62,630 nucleotides of DNA from Pseudomonas sp. ANT_H4 (GCF_008369295.1 NZ_VOBG01000029.1:1-62630), one strand, 5' to 3'; shown: positions 25,999 to 34,979, counted from the stretch's first letter. The notes: generated by a model from the sequence alone, not told the origin. Numbers and translations are program-made.

Positions 25999-27216
25999 AT
26001 GTCTGTCACCGCTAAACCTGCCAGCCCCGCGCCGGATCATCATGCGCAGTTCCTGGAACTGCTGACCGAGAGCCTTGAGCAAAACGCCTTTATCAAGCTG
26101 GTGCTGGCCAAGTACGTTGGTGAAGAAGCCGAGCTGCAACGGCTGATCATCAAGCAACTGACGGTCAAGGATCAGCCTTGCCTGTCCTTCGTCTACCGCT
26201 ACAAGACCCGCGACATCACCAAGAACTTCTCCCTTGAAGAGGGCGTAGCGACGATTGCCGAGCTGTTGCCGGCTTTGTTCAAGAACGCGCACCTGCTGTC
26301 GGTCACCGACGAAGCCCAGTTGGAATACAGCAAGAAGAACAAAAGCTCGCTGTTCAAAAGTAAACCGCAACAGCTGCGCGAAGCACCGTCTGCCGAGCAC
26401 AACCGCGAGAAAAACCGCTTCCTCGACCTGAACCGGCCGTTCCTCGCCGACCTGGGCGTGACCAACGCCAAGCACGAGCTGATCCCGGCGATGTCGCGCA
26501 AGTGGAAGCAGATCAACAAGTTCATCGAGGTGTTCAGCCATGCGCTGACCACCTCACCGTTGCAGCTGGATCAGCCAGTGCGGGTCGCAGATTTCGGTTC
26601 GGGCAAGGGCTACCTGACCTTCGCCATTCACGACTATCTGCGTAACACCCTCAAGGCCGACGGCCAGGTGACCGGCGTCGAGTTGCGCGAAGACATGGTG
26701 ACGCTGTGCAATAACGCCGCTGCCCGTCTGGAACACACGGGGCTGGTGTTCAAGTGCGGTGACGTACGCACTGTGGCGCCCAGCGAATTGGATGTGATGA
26801 TCGCCCTGCATGCCTGCGACATCGCCACCGACTACGCGATCCATACCGGCATCCGTTCCGGCGCGTCGATCATCATGTGCTCGCCGTGCTGCCATAAACA
26901 GATCCGCTTGCAAATCCAGAGCCCGGTGTTGCTCAAGCCGATGCTGCAATACGGCCTGCACCTGGGCCAGCAGGCGGAAATGGTCACCGACAGCCTGCGG
27001 GCGCTGTTCCTGGAAGCCTGCGGCTACGAGACCAAGGTCTTCGAGTTTATCTCCCTGGAACACACCAACAAGAACAAGATGATCCTTGCCGTCAAACGCT
27101 CGGAGCCGGTGGACAATGCCCAGTTGCTGGTGAAAATCCAGGAGCTGAAGGCGTTCTACCACATCACTGAGCACTGCCTGGAAACCCTGCTGCGGGCGGA
27201 TGGTTACTTGAACTGA
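25999..27216 (+). CDS. Class I SAM-dependent methyltransferase (METTL25/MT-32 like)
   Basis: A 405-residue protein with a Rossmann SAM-binding motif VADFGSGKGYLTFAIHDYLR around residue 200, the acidic post-motif ELREDMVTLCNNAA, and the unusual CSPCCHKQIR block that marks the methyltransferase 32 / METTL25-RRNAD1-like group. The N-terminal 180 residues are a helical extension with LELLTESLEQNAFIKLVL. Start at MSVTAKPASP; an alternative TTG two codons earlier is possible. Target (RNA, protein or small molecule) unknown. Confidence 0.8.
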   Translation: MSVTAKPASPAPDHHAQFLELLTESLEQNAFIKLVLAKYVGEEAELQRLIIKQLTVKDQPCLSFVYRYKTRDITKNFSLEEGVATIAELLPALFKNAHLLSVTDEAQLEYSKKNKSSLFKSKPQQLREAPSAEHNREKNRFLDLNRPFLADLGVTNAKHELIPAMSRKWKQINKFIEVFSHALTTSPLQLDQPVRVADFGSGKGYLTFAIHDYLRNTLKADGQVTGVELREDMVTLCNNAAARLEHTGLVFKCGDVRTVAPSELDVMIALHACDIATDYAIHTGIRSGASIIMCSPCCHKQIRLQIQSPVLLKPMLQYGLHLGQQAEMVTDSLRALFLEACGYETKVFEFISLEHTNKNKMILAVKRSEPVDNAQLLVKIQELKAFYHITEHCLETLLRADGYLN

Positions 27217-27348
27217 ACACGCCCCTTTGTAGGCGCGGGCTGGCTCATGCAAAGGGCGATGTAGTAGCGGGTCATTACCTGGCTCAAACGCCGGGGTCTA
27301 TCTTGGCTACTTCTGTCTGCCCAACCGTTCAACCGGAGGAATGCCCCC

Positions 27349-27930
27349 ATGGCCGCGAAAAAAATCCTGATGCTGGTCGGCGATTACGTCGAAGACTATG
27401 AAGTGATGGTGCCGTTCCAGGCGCTGCTGATGGTCGGTCACACCGTCCACGCCGTCTGCCCGGACAAGCGCGCCGGCCAGACGGTGCGCACGGCGATCCA
27501 TGATTTTGAAGGCGACCAGACCTACAGCGAAAAACCCGGCCACCTGTTTGCCTTGAATGCCGACTTTGCCAACGTTGACGCCGCCGACTACGACGCGCTG
27601 CTGGTGCCCGGCGGTCGCGCTCCTGAATACCTGCGCCTGAATGAAAAAGTCCTGCAACTGGTGAAGGCTTTCGACCAGGCTGGCAAGCCCATTGCGGCCG
27701 TGTGCCACGGTGCGCAGTTGCTGGCGGCGGCGGGTATTCTTGAAGGCCGCGAATGCAGCGCCTACCCGGCGTGCGCGCCGGAAGTGCGACTGGCGGGCGC
27801 TACGTTCATCGATATCCCGGTGACCGACAGTCATGTCCAGGGCAATCTGGTTACGGCCCCGGCCTGGCCAGCGCATCCGAGCTGGCTGGCGGGTTTCCTC
27901 GGCCTGCTGGGCACGAAAATTACCTTGTAA
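27349..27930 (+). CDS. DJ-1/PfpI-family protein
   Basis: A 193-residue single-domain protein of the DJ-1/PfpI superfamily: start KKILMLVGDYVEDYEVMVPF, then DALLVPGGRAPEYLRLNEKV and the nucleophile elbow AAVCHGAQLLAAAG, where the Cys is the conserved active-site residue and the upstream Glu is in VEDYE. Relatives act as deglycases, chaperones or cysteine peptidases; which one is not decided here. A strong GGAGGA site precedes it. A ribbon-helix-helix gene follows within 20 bases. Confidence 0.9.
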   Translation: MAAKKILMLVGDYVEDYEVMVPFQALLMVGHTVHAVCPDKRAGQTVRTAIHDFEGDQTYSEKPGHLFALNADFANVDAADYDALLVPGGRAPEYLRLNEKVLQLVKAFDQAGKPIAAVCHGAQLLAAAGILEGRECSAYPACAPEVRLAGATFIDIPVTDSHVQGNLVTAPAWPAHPSWLAGFLGLLGTKITL

Positions 27931-27946
27931 ACCGGAGGTCATCGCC

Positions 27947-28264
27947 ATGTGCGAGCTGTACGTCAAGGCCGACCCGATTCTCTACGAATCCCGCTCGCGC
28001 TCCCTGCGCATCTGCGGGGTAGTGACCACCCTGCGCCTGGAAAACCAGTTCTGGGACATCCTCGGCGAAATCGCCGCGGTGGATGGCATGACCACCAATC
28101 AGTTGATTACCAAGCTGTATGAAGAAGTGATGGATTACCGGGGGGAGGTGGTGAATTTTGCTTCGTTTTTGCGGGTGAGTTGTACCCGCTATTTGAGCAA
28201 GCAGCGCGCCCAGATACCGGGATTGAGCCTGGTGAGCACCAAATCCGAAGCACTGAAGATTTAG
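27947..28264 (+). CDS. Ribbon-helix-helix domain protein
   Basis: A 105-residue protein with the RHH_4-type fold: RSRSLRICGVVTTLRLENQF, then WDILGEIAAVDGMTTNQLITKLYEE. The first strand and helix pair are the DNA-binding core in related proteins. It starts ATG after a CGGAGG site and follows the PfpI gene closely, so the two are likely one transcript. Cysteine and basic residues at the N-terminus (MCELYVKADPILYESRSRS) are notable. DNA binding is inferred from the fold only. Confidence 0.75.
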   Translation: MCELYVKADPILYESRSRSLRICGVVTTLRLENQFWDILGEIAAVDGMTTNQLITKLYEEVMDYRGEVVNFASFLRVSCTRYLSKQRAQIPGLSLVSTKSEALKI

Positions 28265-28350
28265 TTGGGCAACGGGCCGGTCTTCACACTGGCCCGTAGA
28301 TACTCTGTTCCTCGGTGCTGGGGGCTGATCTGATGGCGGTGGTGTGGTCG

Positions 28351-28491
28351 ACGTAGCCTCGCTGGGGCTCGACAACTGCGATTTTTGTGCAGATATTCCC
28401 TCGTAGCAGCGGTCGAGTGAAACGAGGCCGCGTTCGAGGACGCAGTCCTCGTAAAATCCAGCTACGTAGCCTCGTTCCACTCGTCAACTGA
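28351..28491. repeat. Three related repeat units in the PfpI/TonB-receptor gap
   Basis: CGTAGCCTCG occurs near 28351 and 28464, followed in each case by a similar stretch ending CGACAACTG or CGTCAACTG. A third, inverted copy (complement of GGTCGAGTGAAACGAGGCCG) lies between them. This direct-plus-inverted layout can fold into hairpins and resembles dispersed Pseudomonas intergenic repeats. No coding frame is supported here. Confidence 0.65.
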
Positions 28492-28517
28492 TACGGCTGT
28501 TGACGCGGTCCTGTATT

Positions 28518-31076
28518 TCAGAAAAACCGCGTCACGCTGATCTTGGCATTGCGTCCTACGCTGTAGGCACTGTCACCGCTCAACGCCGGCAGGTAGCTGC
28601 GATTGAACAGGTTGTCGACGGTGAAGTTGACCTCGGTGCCTTTGAGATACGCCTGTTGCGGTTTCCAGTTGGCGAACAGGCCCTGGGTATCGTAGCTGTC
28701 GTTGGCGTATTGGTCATAGAACCTGTCACCGAGGGAGCTACCGATACCTTCTGAGTATTTGTCACTCGGCAGGCGGTCGGTCTTGCGCACGAACTGCCCT
28801 TGCCAGCCCACTTTCGCGTCCCAACTCGGGATTTTGGTGCCCACCACAGCGACCCATTTGGCCGGTGGAATATCACGGGCCCAGACGTGGGTGCCCCATG
28901 GGTTGGTGTAAGGGTTTTCCCGTTTGCCGGTGGTCCACGAGTAGGTCAGAGAGCCGAACAGGTAGGTTGAGTCGTAGTAGCTTTCGACCTCGAAGCCCTT
29001 GATGGTCATGCTGCCGACGTTGCGGTAGTTGGACATGGCCGGCATGCCCTTGCACGACTCGGAAATCGTCCCACCGACAATTGTCTGATTCTCACAGCCC
29101 ACGCCGGTGGCCTTGAAAATCTCGTCTTCGATCTTGTTATGGAACAGCGTGGTGCGCAGTTGCAGGTTGTCGCCTTTGGCGATGACGTTGGCGAAGTCGG
29201 TGATGTTGCCCACGGTGATGGCAGTAATGCGTTCCGGGTCGAGGTCGACGCTGGTGGCGGTGCGGTTGCCCAGGCCCTGAACTTCGTACTGTTCGTCGAT
29301 CACTGGCGCGCGCCAGGTGCGGCTCCAGTTGGCAAACATCGCCACGTCCGGCGTGACTTTCCAGAACGCCGCCAGGCGCGGCGACCAGCCGGTGTAGGTG
29401 CGGTCGCTGTAGTCGTGGCCGAAGGACGGATCGGTGTTGCTGTAATACGGCGCATCGTTTTCTTCGCCGCGGTTGCGCACATGGTCATAGCGCAGCGACG
29501 GGGTGATGGTCACGTCGCCCAGAGTTACCGCGTCCTGGATGTAGAACGCATTGGTGTCGACCTTGCCGTGGGGCATGAAGGCCGGCTGGAAATGCCCGTA
29601 GTTGTATTTGGGGGTGTCGTAGGTTGCGCCTGGCATCCAGCTTTCGGTTTGGCGGATGTGCTTGCGGATCTGTACGCCGGTGGTCAGCGCATGCTCCAGC
29701 GGTCCGGTGGCAAACAGGCTGATGTTGCGCAGTTCGAGGATCTTGTCCTTGTAGGAGGTATCCATCTTGCGCCCACCGGTGGAGAGGCCGAAGAAGGCCG
29801 TGGCGTCGCGTTCGTCGGTCTGGTCGGTATTGGACTCCGAGTAGCTGAGCTTCATGTCCACCAGCGGGTTGTCCAGGGGCTGGTATTCGTACTTGCCGGA
29901 CCACGTGGTGTCGACGGTATCGCGGCTGGCCAAAAAGCGTTTCAGCGCGCCCTTGTAGCCATAGCGGTCGATGTTGGCCTGGCTCGGCGGGTCCGGGTAA
30001 CTCTTGGCTGAGAACGGCGTCCAGCGCTGACTGTTGGCACGGGAATAGGACATGCCGACGCTGTGCTCGTCAGTGAGGTGCATGTTCAGCTTGAACAGTT
30101 TGCCGTCGACATCCTGGGCGCTGTTCGGCAGGCGCTTGGGGTTGATCGGAAACCGATTGCTGGGATCGGGACGGCTATCTGCCAGCTTCATATCGTCGCC
30201 GTCGCGCTTGGTCAGGTAGGCCAGGGCATCGAAGCGGCCGTCGTCGGTGCGGCCATAAACGGCGCCGCTGTAGACCTGTTCGTGGTCGTTGCTGGAGTAA
30301 CCGTACTTGAGCATGGCGCCGCTGTTGCGACCGTCCTTGAGCAGGTCGGGGGCATCCTTGGTGATCATGTTGACTGTACCGCCAAACCCGCCGTTACCGG
30401 TGAAGGCCGAGTGCGGGCCTTTTTCCACCTCGATGTTTTTGATCAGCTCAGGCTCGATAAATACCGTGCCCTGTTGATAGCGCTCGAAACCACTTTTGGT
30501 CGCGCCATCGACGGTCATCGGTACGTCTTCGGCTTCGCCCATGCCACGAATATTGATGGTCTGGCCGCCCGGCTTCATCGAGCCGCCCATGCTTACACCC
30601 GGCAGCGTCTGCAACAGGCTGGGAATGTTGTTGGGCTGGTAACGGTCGATATCGGCCTGGGTCAGGGTGGAACGGCCTACTGTGCTGGAGTCGACTTGAT
30701 TGCCGGTGCCGATCACGCTCAAGGCGTCCAGTTGCACGATGCTGCTGGAGGTCTTACTTTCTTCGGGGCGCACGACATAGGTGCTGCCCACTTTGATCAG
30801 GGTAAATTCGCCATTTTTCAGCAGGGTGCGGATCGCCACTTCCGGGGTGAAATCGCCGTTGATGGCTGGCGCCTGGATGTTTTTCAACCGGTCTTCATCA
30901 AACAGCAGCTGGATTTTCGCCTGTTGCGCCACTTGGCTCAGGGACGTGGCCAGGGATTGGGCCGGCAATTGCAGTTTGAACGACTCGGCCTGGGCCGTGA
31001 GGCTGAAGGCCAGGCAGGTGGCGATCAGTGTCGGTCGAAGAAACAGGTGTTGAGCATGGCAAGGCGCGCGAAACAT
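28518..31076 (-). CDS. TonB-dependent receptor with STN signalling domain, probable heme/hemophore receptor
   Basis: An 852-residue outer-membrane transporter. A signal peptide (TCLAFSLTAQAESFK) is followed by an STN domain (FKLQLPAQSLATSLSQVAQQ to VGSTYVVRPEE), a plug with NIPSLLQTLPGVSMGG, GQTINIRGMGEAEDVPMTVD and GGFGGTVNMITKD, and a barrel ending in a C-terminal Phe (NAKISVTRFF). The TWRAPVIDEQY and DLDPERI segments resemble the FRAP and NPDL boxes of heme receptors, suggesting a HasR/PfhR-like role. The STN domain plus the adjacent FecR and ECF genes show that it signals inward to its own sigma factor. A siderophore receptor is the alternative. Confidence 0.9.
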   Translation of the reverse strand: MFRAPCHAQHLFLRPTLIATCLAFSLTAQAESFKLQLPAQSLATSLSQVAQQAKIQLLFDEDRLKNIQAPAINGDFTPEVAIRTLLKNGEFTLIKVGSTYVVRPEESKTSSSIVQLDALSVIGTGNQVDSSTVGRSTLTQADIDRYQPNNIPSLLQTLPGVSMGGSMKPGGQTINIRGMGEAEDVPMTVDGATKSGFERYQQGTVFIEPELIKNIEVEKGPHSAFTGNGGFGGTVNMITKDAPDLLKDGRNSGAMLKYGYSSNDHEQVYSGAVYGRTDDGRFDALAYLTKRDGDDMKLADSRPDPSNRFPINPKRLPNSAQDVDGKLFKLNMHLTDEHSVGMSYSRANSQRWTPFSAKSYPDPPSQANIDRYGYKGALKRFLASRDTVDTTWSGKYEYQPLDNPLVDMKLSYSESNTDQTDERDATAFFGLSTGGRKMDTSYKDKILELRNISLFATGPLEHALTTGVQIRKHIRQTESWMPGATYDTPKYNYGHFQPAFMPHGKVDTNAFYIQDAVTLGDVTITPSLRYDHVRNRGEENDAPYYSNTDPSFGHDYSDRTYTGWSPRLAAFWKVTPDVAMFANWSRTWRAPVIDEQYEVQGLGNRTATSVDLDPERITAITVGNITDFANVIAKGDNLQLRTTLFHNKIEDEIFKATGVGCENQTIVGGTISESCKGMPAMSNYRNVGSMTIKGFEVESYYDSTYLFGSLTYSWTTGKRENPYTNPWGTHVWARDIPPAKWVAVVGTKIPSWDAKVGWQGQFVRKTDRLPSDKYSEGIGSSLGDRFYDQYANDSYDTQGLFANWKPQQAYLKGTEVNFTVDNLFNRSYLPALSGDSAYSVGRNAKISVTRFF

Positions 31077-31166
31077 GAAATCCCCCAGAGCGGCTAAGTA
31101 GCCAAAAAGGCATGCGTATCAAACGCAGACCGGAGGAAGACGCGGCAGGAAAAAAAATCCACACAT

Positions 31167-31185
31167 GCGAATGCAAAATATTCTC
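31167..31185 (-). promoter_or_regulatory. Fur-like box upstream of the TonB receptor
   Basis: GCGAATGCAAAATATTCTC matches 12 of 19 positions of the Fur consensus GATAATGATAATCATTATC. It lies about 90 bases before the receptor start, between fecR and the receptor. It suggests that the receptor has direct iron control besides the sigma factor. Confidence 0.55.
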
Positions 31186-31203
31186 AAATGGTGGCGGGCT
31201 GTC

Positions 31204-32172
31204 TTACTTGCGCGCTTCGATCCTGATTTTTCCGTCGGTCAGGGCCACGGTTTTTACTGGCAACAGCGCCGGTAGCGCGTTGATCAGTGCGTCTGGGTCA
31301 TTCACATCGAGATTGCCCGAGACTTTCAACTGCGCCACCGCGCCATCGGCCAGCAACACGGCTTTTGGTCGATAGAGCCCCAACTCGTCAATCAGGCTGG
31401 CCAGTTCGCGGTTGCGAAAGGACAAATGCCCGCTGCGCCAGTCAGCAACCTCACCGGCGGCCAGGATTTGTTGTTGCAGGGTGCCCTTGGCATAGCTGTA
31501 GATGGCGCGCTGCTGTGCACCCAGCAACGTGGCGGTCGCCTTGCTGTCAGGTTCAAAGGCGACTTGACCGTGGGCGACGCTGACCACCAATTGTTGCTGA
31601 CTGCGCCGTACATCGAACCCGGTGCCCACCACCCGTACATTGGCATCACCGGCGCGCACGAACAGTGGTCGCTCTTTATCGGCGGCTACCTCCAGGTACA
31701 ACTGGCCCTGGTCGAGGTAGACGATGCGCTGGTGCGCGTTGAAATCAACCCGCAACCGGGTGCTGGCGTTGACGTACAAGGTGCTGCCATCTGGCAAGTT
31801 CAGCGTACGCATGCCTTTGTCCTGGGCGGCGACCGCTGTCTGATAGACCCCGCGCGGTGCACCGATATTGCTCGCCAGCAGGGCACAGACCAACGCGGCC
31901 GCCACGGCCAGTGCCGGGCGCCAGGGTGCGAGTTTAGGGGTGGGCAGGGCAACGGGTTTATTCAGCTGTTGCAACTCTGCAAGGTCGGCCCACAACTGTT
32001 CGAACTCGGTGTAGGCACGGGCATGGGCTGGTACCGCCTGCCAACTGGAAAATGCCTTGCGATCGGCGTGGCTGCCGCCGTTGCGGTTGCGCGCAAACCA
32101 GCCGGCGGCCTGGGCATCGATGGAGTCGTGCTCGTCAATTTCACGGCTATCGATGTCGCTCAAGCGGGTCAT
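31204..32172 (-). CDS. FecR/HasS-type anti-sigma regulator
   Basis: This inner-membrane regulator passes the signal from the receptor's STN domain to the ECF sigma factor. The 322-residue protein has an N-terminal cytoplasmic DUF4880-like part (AAGWFARNRNGGSHADRKAF and WQAVPAHARAYTEFEQLW), one membrane helix around residues 86-105 (WRPALAVAAALVCALLASNI), and a periplasmic FecR domain with LPDGSTLYVNASTRLRVDF, VYLDQGQLYLEVAADKERPL and VRVVGTGFDVRR. Its start overlaps the sigma stop by three bases (ATGA type). Confidence 0.93.
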   Translation of the reverse strand: MTRLSDIDSREIDEHDSIDAQAAGWFARNRNGGSHADRKAFSSWQAVPAHARAYTEFEQLWADLAELQQLNKPVALPTPKLAPWRPALAVAAALVCALLASNIGAPRGVYQTAVAAQDKGMRTLNLPDGSTLYVNASTRLRVDFNAHQRIVYLDQGQLYLEVAADKERPLFVRAGDANVRVVGTGFDVRRSQQQLVVSVAHGQVAFEPDSKATATLLGAQQRAIYSYAKGTLQQQILAAGEVADWRSGHLSFRNRELASLIDELGLYRPKAVLLADGAVAQLKVSGNLDVNDPDALINALPALLPVKTVALTDGKIRIEARK

Positions 32173-32708
32173 TCTGGCTGCTCCTTGCCGTGTTCTCGTT
32201 GAAGTCGCTGCTTGCAGTGCAGCAGGGCAAAGGCGATGTGTTTTTCCACCATGCTGATGGAAACGCCCATGCGCTCGGCGATCTGCGCCTGGCTCAAGCC
32301 TTCGAAGCGGTGCAGCATAAGGGCTTCTCGCCTGCGGGGCGAGAGTTCGGCGAGGACTTCTTTCAACTGTTCCAGGCGTTGGGTGCGTTGGGCGGCGGCC
32401 ATGGGGTCGTTTTGCTCGTCAGTGACCGGCTCGGCGTCCCGTTCGGCCTGTTCGTTGTGAACGATGTGCCGCACCTTCTGTTTACGCCAATGATCACGCA
32501 GCAGATTGCGTGCCATCTGAAACAGAAATGCCCGTGGCTGCTCGACCTTGGCCCGGTCGCGGTAATCCAGCCATTGGGTAAAGACATCCTGGGTCATGTC
32601 TGCCGCGTCGCTGGCGTTGTCCGTGCGTTTGCGCAGGTAATGCAGGATGTCTGCATAGAACCCGCGAAAGGCATCGGCCGACAACGGGTCGGGCTTGAGA
32701 CGAGGCAT
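32169..32708 (-). CDS. ECF sigma factor, FecI/iron-starvation type
   Basis: A 179-residue group IV sigma factor that would direct transcription of the receptor gene on surface signalling. Region 2 is seen in ITYLRKRTDNASDAADMTQD-like sequence (ILHYLRKRTDNASDAADMTQ) with TQWLDYRDRAKVEQPRAFLF, and region 4 in LSPRRREALMLHRFEGLSQA plus IAERMGVSISMVEKHIAFAL. Start at MPRLKPDPLSADAF; a longer frame has no better signal. Upstream is a Fur-like box. The sigma-FecR-receptor order is the standard cell-surface signalling set. Confidence 0.93.
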   Translation of the reverse strand: MPRLKPDPLSADAFRGFYADILHYLRKRTDNASDAADMTQDVFTQWLDYRDRAKVEQPRAFLFQMARNLLRDHWRKQKVRHIVHNEQAERDAEPVTDEQNDPMAAAQRTQRLEQLKEVLAELSPRRREALMLHRFEGLSQAQIAERMGVSISMVEKHIAFALLHCKQRLQREHGKEQPE

Positions 32709-32751
32709 GGATATCCTTCTTGACGAAGCGCAGTGCAGCAAGGTCGCGAAT

Positions 32752-32770
32752 GATATCGAGAATTATTGTT
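32752..32770 (-). promoter_or_regulatory. Fur-like box upstream of the ECF sigma gene
   Basis: AACAATAATTCTCGATATC on the minus strand matches 11 of 19 Fur consensus positions and sits about 45 bases before the sigma start. Fur control of the sigma gene is the norm for iron-starvation sigma factors. Confidence 0.6.
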
Positions 32771-32844
32771 ATTTGTCTCCAGGAAAATACATAGCCTCAC
32801 CTGAGAAGATCGCTCCCATGCAGAGCGTAGGAACGATCGTTCGT

Positions 32845-33732
32845 TTACTTGAGCGTTGCCAACAACCCCTGCAACTGATCGACACCTGCTTCACCCAACG
32901 CAAATACCGGTAACCTTGGGTCACCCGCTTCTAACCCGGTCAGCCGCAGCCCGGCCTTGATCGTTGCCGGCAATCCACCTTTGAGGATGAAGTCCAGCAA
33001 TGGCAACTGCCGATAAAACAGCTCCCGCGCCTTGCTCAGGTCATTGGCCAGTACCGCTTGGTACAAATCGAGATTGAGTTGTGGGATCAGGTTCGGTGCG
33101 GCGGTGCACCAACCTTTGGCACCCGCCGCAAAGGCTTCCAGGGCCAGCGGATTGCAGCCGTTGTAGAACGGCACCTGGCCGTTGCCGAGGCGTTGCAACT
33201 GGTGCATGCGCTGAATATCACCGGTGCTTTCCTTGACCATGGTCACATTGTCGACAGCCTTGACGATGCGCAGGATCAACTCCACCGACATATCGGTGCC
33301 GCTGGTGGCCGGGTTGTTGTAGAGCATGATCGGCACGCCGATGCTGTCGCCGATGGCTTGGTAGTGGGCGAGGATTTCCGCTTCGCTGAGCTTCCAGTAA
33401 GAGGCGGGTAATACCATCACCACATCGGCGCCATGACTTTCGGCAAAGCGCGCACGACGCACAGCCTTGGCGGTGGTCAGGTCGGAGACGCTGACGATGG
33501 TCGGTACCCGTTTGGCGACTTTTTGAATGCTGTAGGCGCTGACTTCATCCCACTCTGCATCGCTCAAGTAGGCGCCTTCGCCAGTGCTGCCCAACGGCGC
33601 GATGGCATGCACGCCGCTGTCAATTAAGTGGTCGATGGAGCGGCCCAGGGCGTCGAGGTCAATGCGCTCGCCGCCTGCGCTGAACGGGGTGATGGTGTAG
33701 CCGATGATGCCGTGAATAGTTGGGCTGGACAT
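32845..33732 (-). CDS. DapA-family aldolase/synthase
   Basis: A 295-residue class I (Schiff-base) aldolase of the dihydrodipicolinate synthase family. It shows the N-terminal TPF and GSTGEG signature (ITPFSAGGERIDLDAL, APLGSTGEGAYLSDAEWDEV), the tyrosine in PIMLYNNPATSGTDMS, the Schiff-base lysine in VTMVKESTGDIQRM, and a late GCNPLALEAFAAGAKGWCTA. It is probably not the lysine-pathway DapA but a catabolic relative. It lies 25 bases after a class II aldolase gene in the same direction. The substrate is not known; a pyruvate-dependent sugar-acid cleavage is plausible. Confidence 0.85.
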   Translation of the reverse strand: MSSPTIHGIIGYTITPFSAGGERIDLDALGRSIDHLIDSGVHAIAPLGSTGEGAYLSDAEWDEVSAYSIQKVAKRVPTIVSVSDLTTAKAVRRARFAESHGADVVMVLPASYWKLSEAEILAHYQAIGDSIGVPIMLYNNPATSGTDMSVELILRIVKAVDNVTMVKESTGDIQRMHQLQRLGNGQVPFYNGCNPLALEAFAAGAKGWCTAAPNLIPQLNLDLYQAVLANDLSKARELFYRQLPLLDFILKGGLPATIKAGLRLTGLEAGDPRLPVFALGEAGVDQLQGLLATLK

Positions 33733-33757
33733 GGAGAATTTCCGGTCGAAAAGGGCT

Positions 33758-34483
33758 TCAGTTCAGGCAGTCGGCGTGTTGACGCAGATTCTGTCGAGCG
33801 TAGTAGTTGAACGCAGCACCGTGGCGCTTTGGCTTGGAGATCCAGTCATGGGCTTCGCGTCCCAGTTCCGGCAGGATCGGCTTGACGATGCCGGCGGCCA
33901 TGGCCAACAACTGCAACTTGGCCGCCGGTTCGATCAACTGCGCAATGACGCAGGCCTCTTCGATGGTTGTACCGGTGGACAATTGGCCGTGATGGGACAG
34001 CAGGATGGCGCGCTTGTCCCCCAGCGCCGTAGTGATGATTTCGCCTTCTTCGTTGCCCACCGGCACGCCGGGCCAGGCTTCAAGAAACGCGCAATCTTCG
34101 TACAGCGGGCAGAGGTCCATGTGGGAAACCTGCAGCGGCACTTCCAGCATCGATAGCGCGGCGATGTGGGTCGGGTGGGTGTGGATGATGCAGTTCACAT
34201 CCGGCCGGCCACGGTAAACCCAACTGTGAAAGCGGTTGGCCGGGTTGGGCATACCGTGGCCTTCGAGGACTTCAAGGTCTTCGTTGACCAGCAGTAGGTT
34301 GCTGGCGGTGATTTCATCAAAGCCCAAGCCCAGTTGCTGGGTGTAGTAGGTGCCGGGTTGCGGACCACGGGCAGTAATCTGCCCGGCCAGTCCCGAATCG
34401 TGGCCGTTTTCGAAGAGAATACGGCAGGTCAGGGCCAGCTTTTGCCGGTCGGTCCACGTATTATCCGCTAGGGTGTTTTGCAT
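33758..34483 (-). CDS. Class II aldolase/adducin-family protein
   Basis: A 241-residue metal-dependent aldolase/decarboxylase-like protein with FENGHDSGLAGQITARGPQ, the first zinc-site motif IHTHPTHIAALSML, and LSHHGQLSTGTTIEEACVIA, the second metal histidine pair. Relatives cleave fuculose-phosphate, methylthioribulose-phosphate or related sugars. It is first of a two-gene set with the DapA-like gene, and a truncated XRE-cupin regulator gene lies immediately upstream and divergent. Confidence 0.88.
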   Translation of the reverse strand: MQNTLADNTWTDRQKLALTCRILFENGHDSGLAGQITARGPQPGTYYTQQLGLGFDEITASNLLLVNEDLEVLEGHGMPNPANRFHSWVYRGRPDVNCIIHTHPTHIAALSMLEVPLQVSHMDLCPLYEDCAFLEAWPGVPVGNEEGEIITTALGDKRAILLSHHGQLSTGTTIEEACVIAQLIEPAAKLQLLAMAAGIVKPILPELGREAHDWISKPKRHGAAFNYYARQNLRQHADCLN

Positions 34484-34503
34484 CTGGCTCAGTGCTTGCT
34501 TGA

Positions 34504-34974
34504 CCAGTTGAAAGTTACCTGTCCAAAGTCGAACGCGGCCTCAACACCCCGTCGATTGCGGCTGCCCTGAAACTGGCCAAGGCCTTGAACGTGAAGGTCG
34601 AGGAGCTGTTCAGCGAAGACAACGTCAGCCTCGACAGCTACAGCCTGGTGCGCAGCCACGAACGTCAGCCGCTGTCCGGCACCGAGGCGTCACCCGGTTA
34701 CGCGGTGCTGGCCCATCAGGTCAGCGAGCGTAGCCTGTTGCCGCTCATCATTTATCCGCCGGCGGAGTTTTCCGACAAGACCTTCAAGGAGCATCTGGGG
34801 GAGGAGTTTCTGTTTGTTCATGAAGGCCAGGTTGAAGTGGATTTCATGAATGAGAGAGTGATTTTGGAGCGGGGCGATGCGCTGCATTTCAATGCGCAAA
34901 AGCCCCACCGAATCAGGTCGGTGGGGGAAGTTCAGGCGCAGTTGTTGGTGGTGGTTCACAGTATCGAAGAGTGA
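34504..34974 (+). pseudogene. XRE-cupin regulator lacking its first HTH half
   Basis: The frame reads SYLSKVERGLNTPSIAAALK and LAKALNVKVEELFSED, which is the second half of an XRE helix-turn-helix. A cupin domain follows, with FSDKTFKEHLGEEFLFVHEG and ERGDALHFNAQKPHRIRSV. A stop codon lies just before it, and no ATG or first HTH helix precedes it; the nearest in-frame start (TTG near 34585) would give only linker and cupin. Such regulators are usually about 180 residues; here the first 25-30 are missing. The gene abuts the start of the aldolase, which its ancestor may have controlled. A cupin-only protein could still be made. Confidence 0.65.
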
Positions 34975-34979
34975 TCCGA

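Noticed and set aside
27833..27946. Longer start for the ribbon-helix-helix protein
   Set aside because: The extension lies within the PfpI coding sequence in another frame, while the ATG at 27947 has a strong CGGAGG site.
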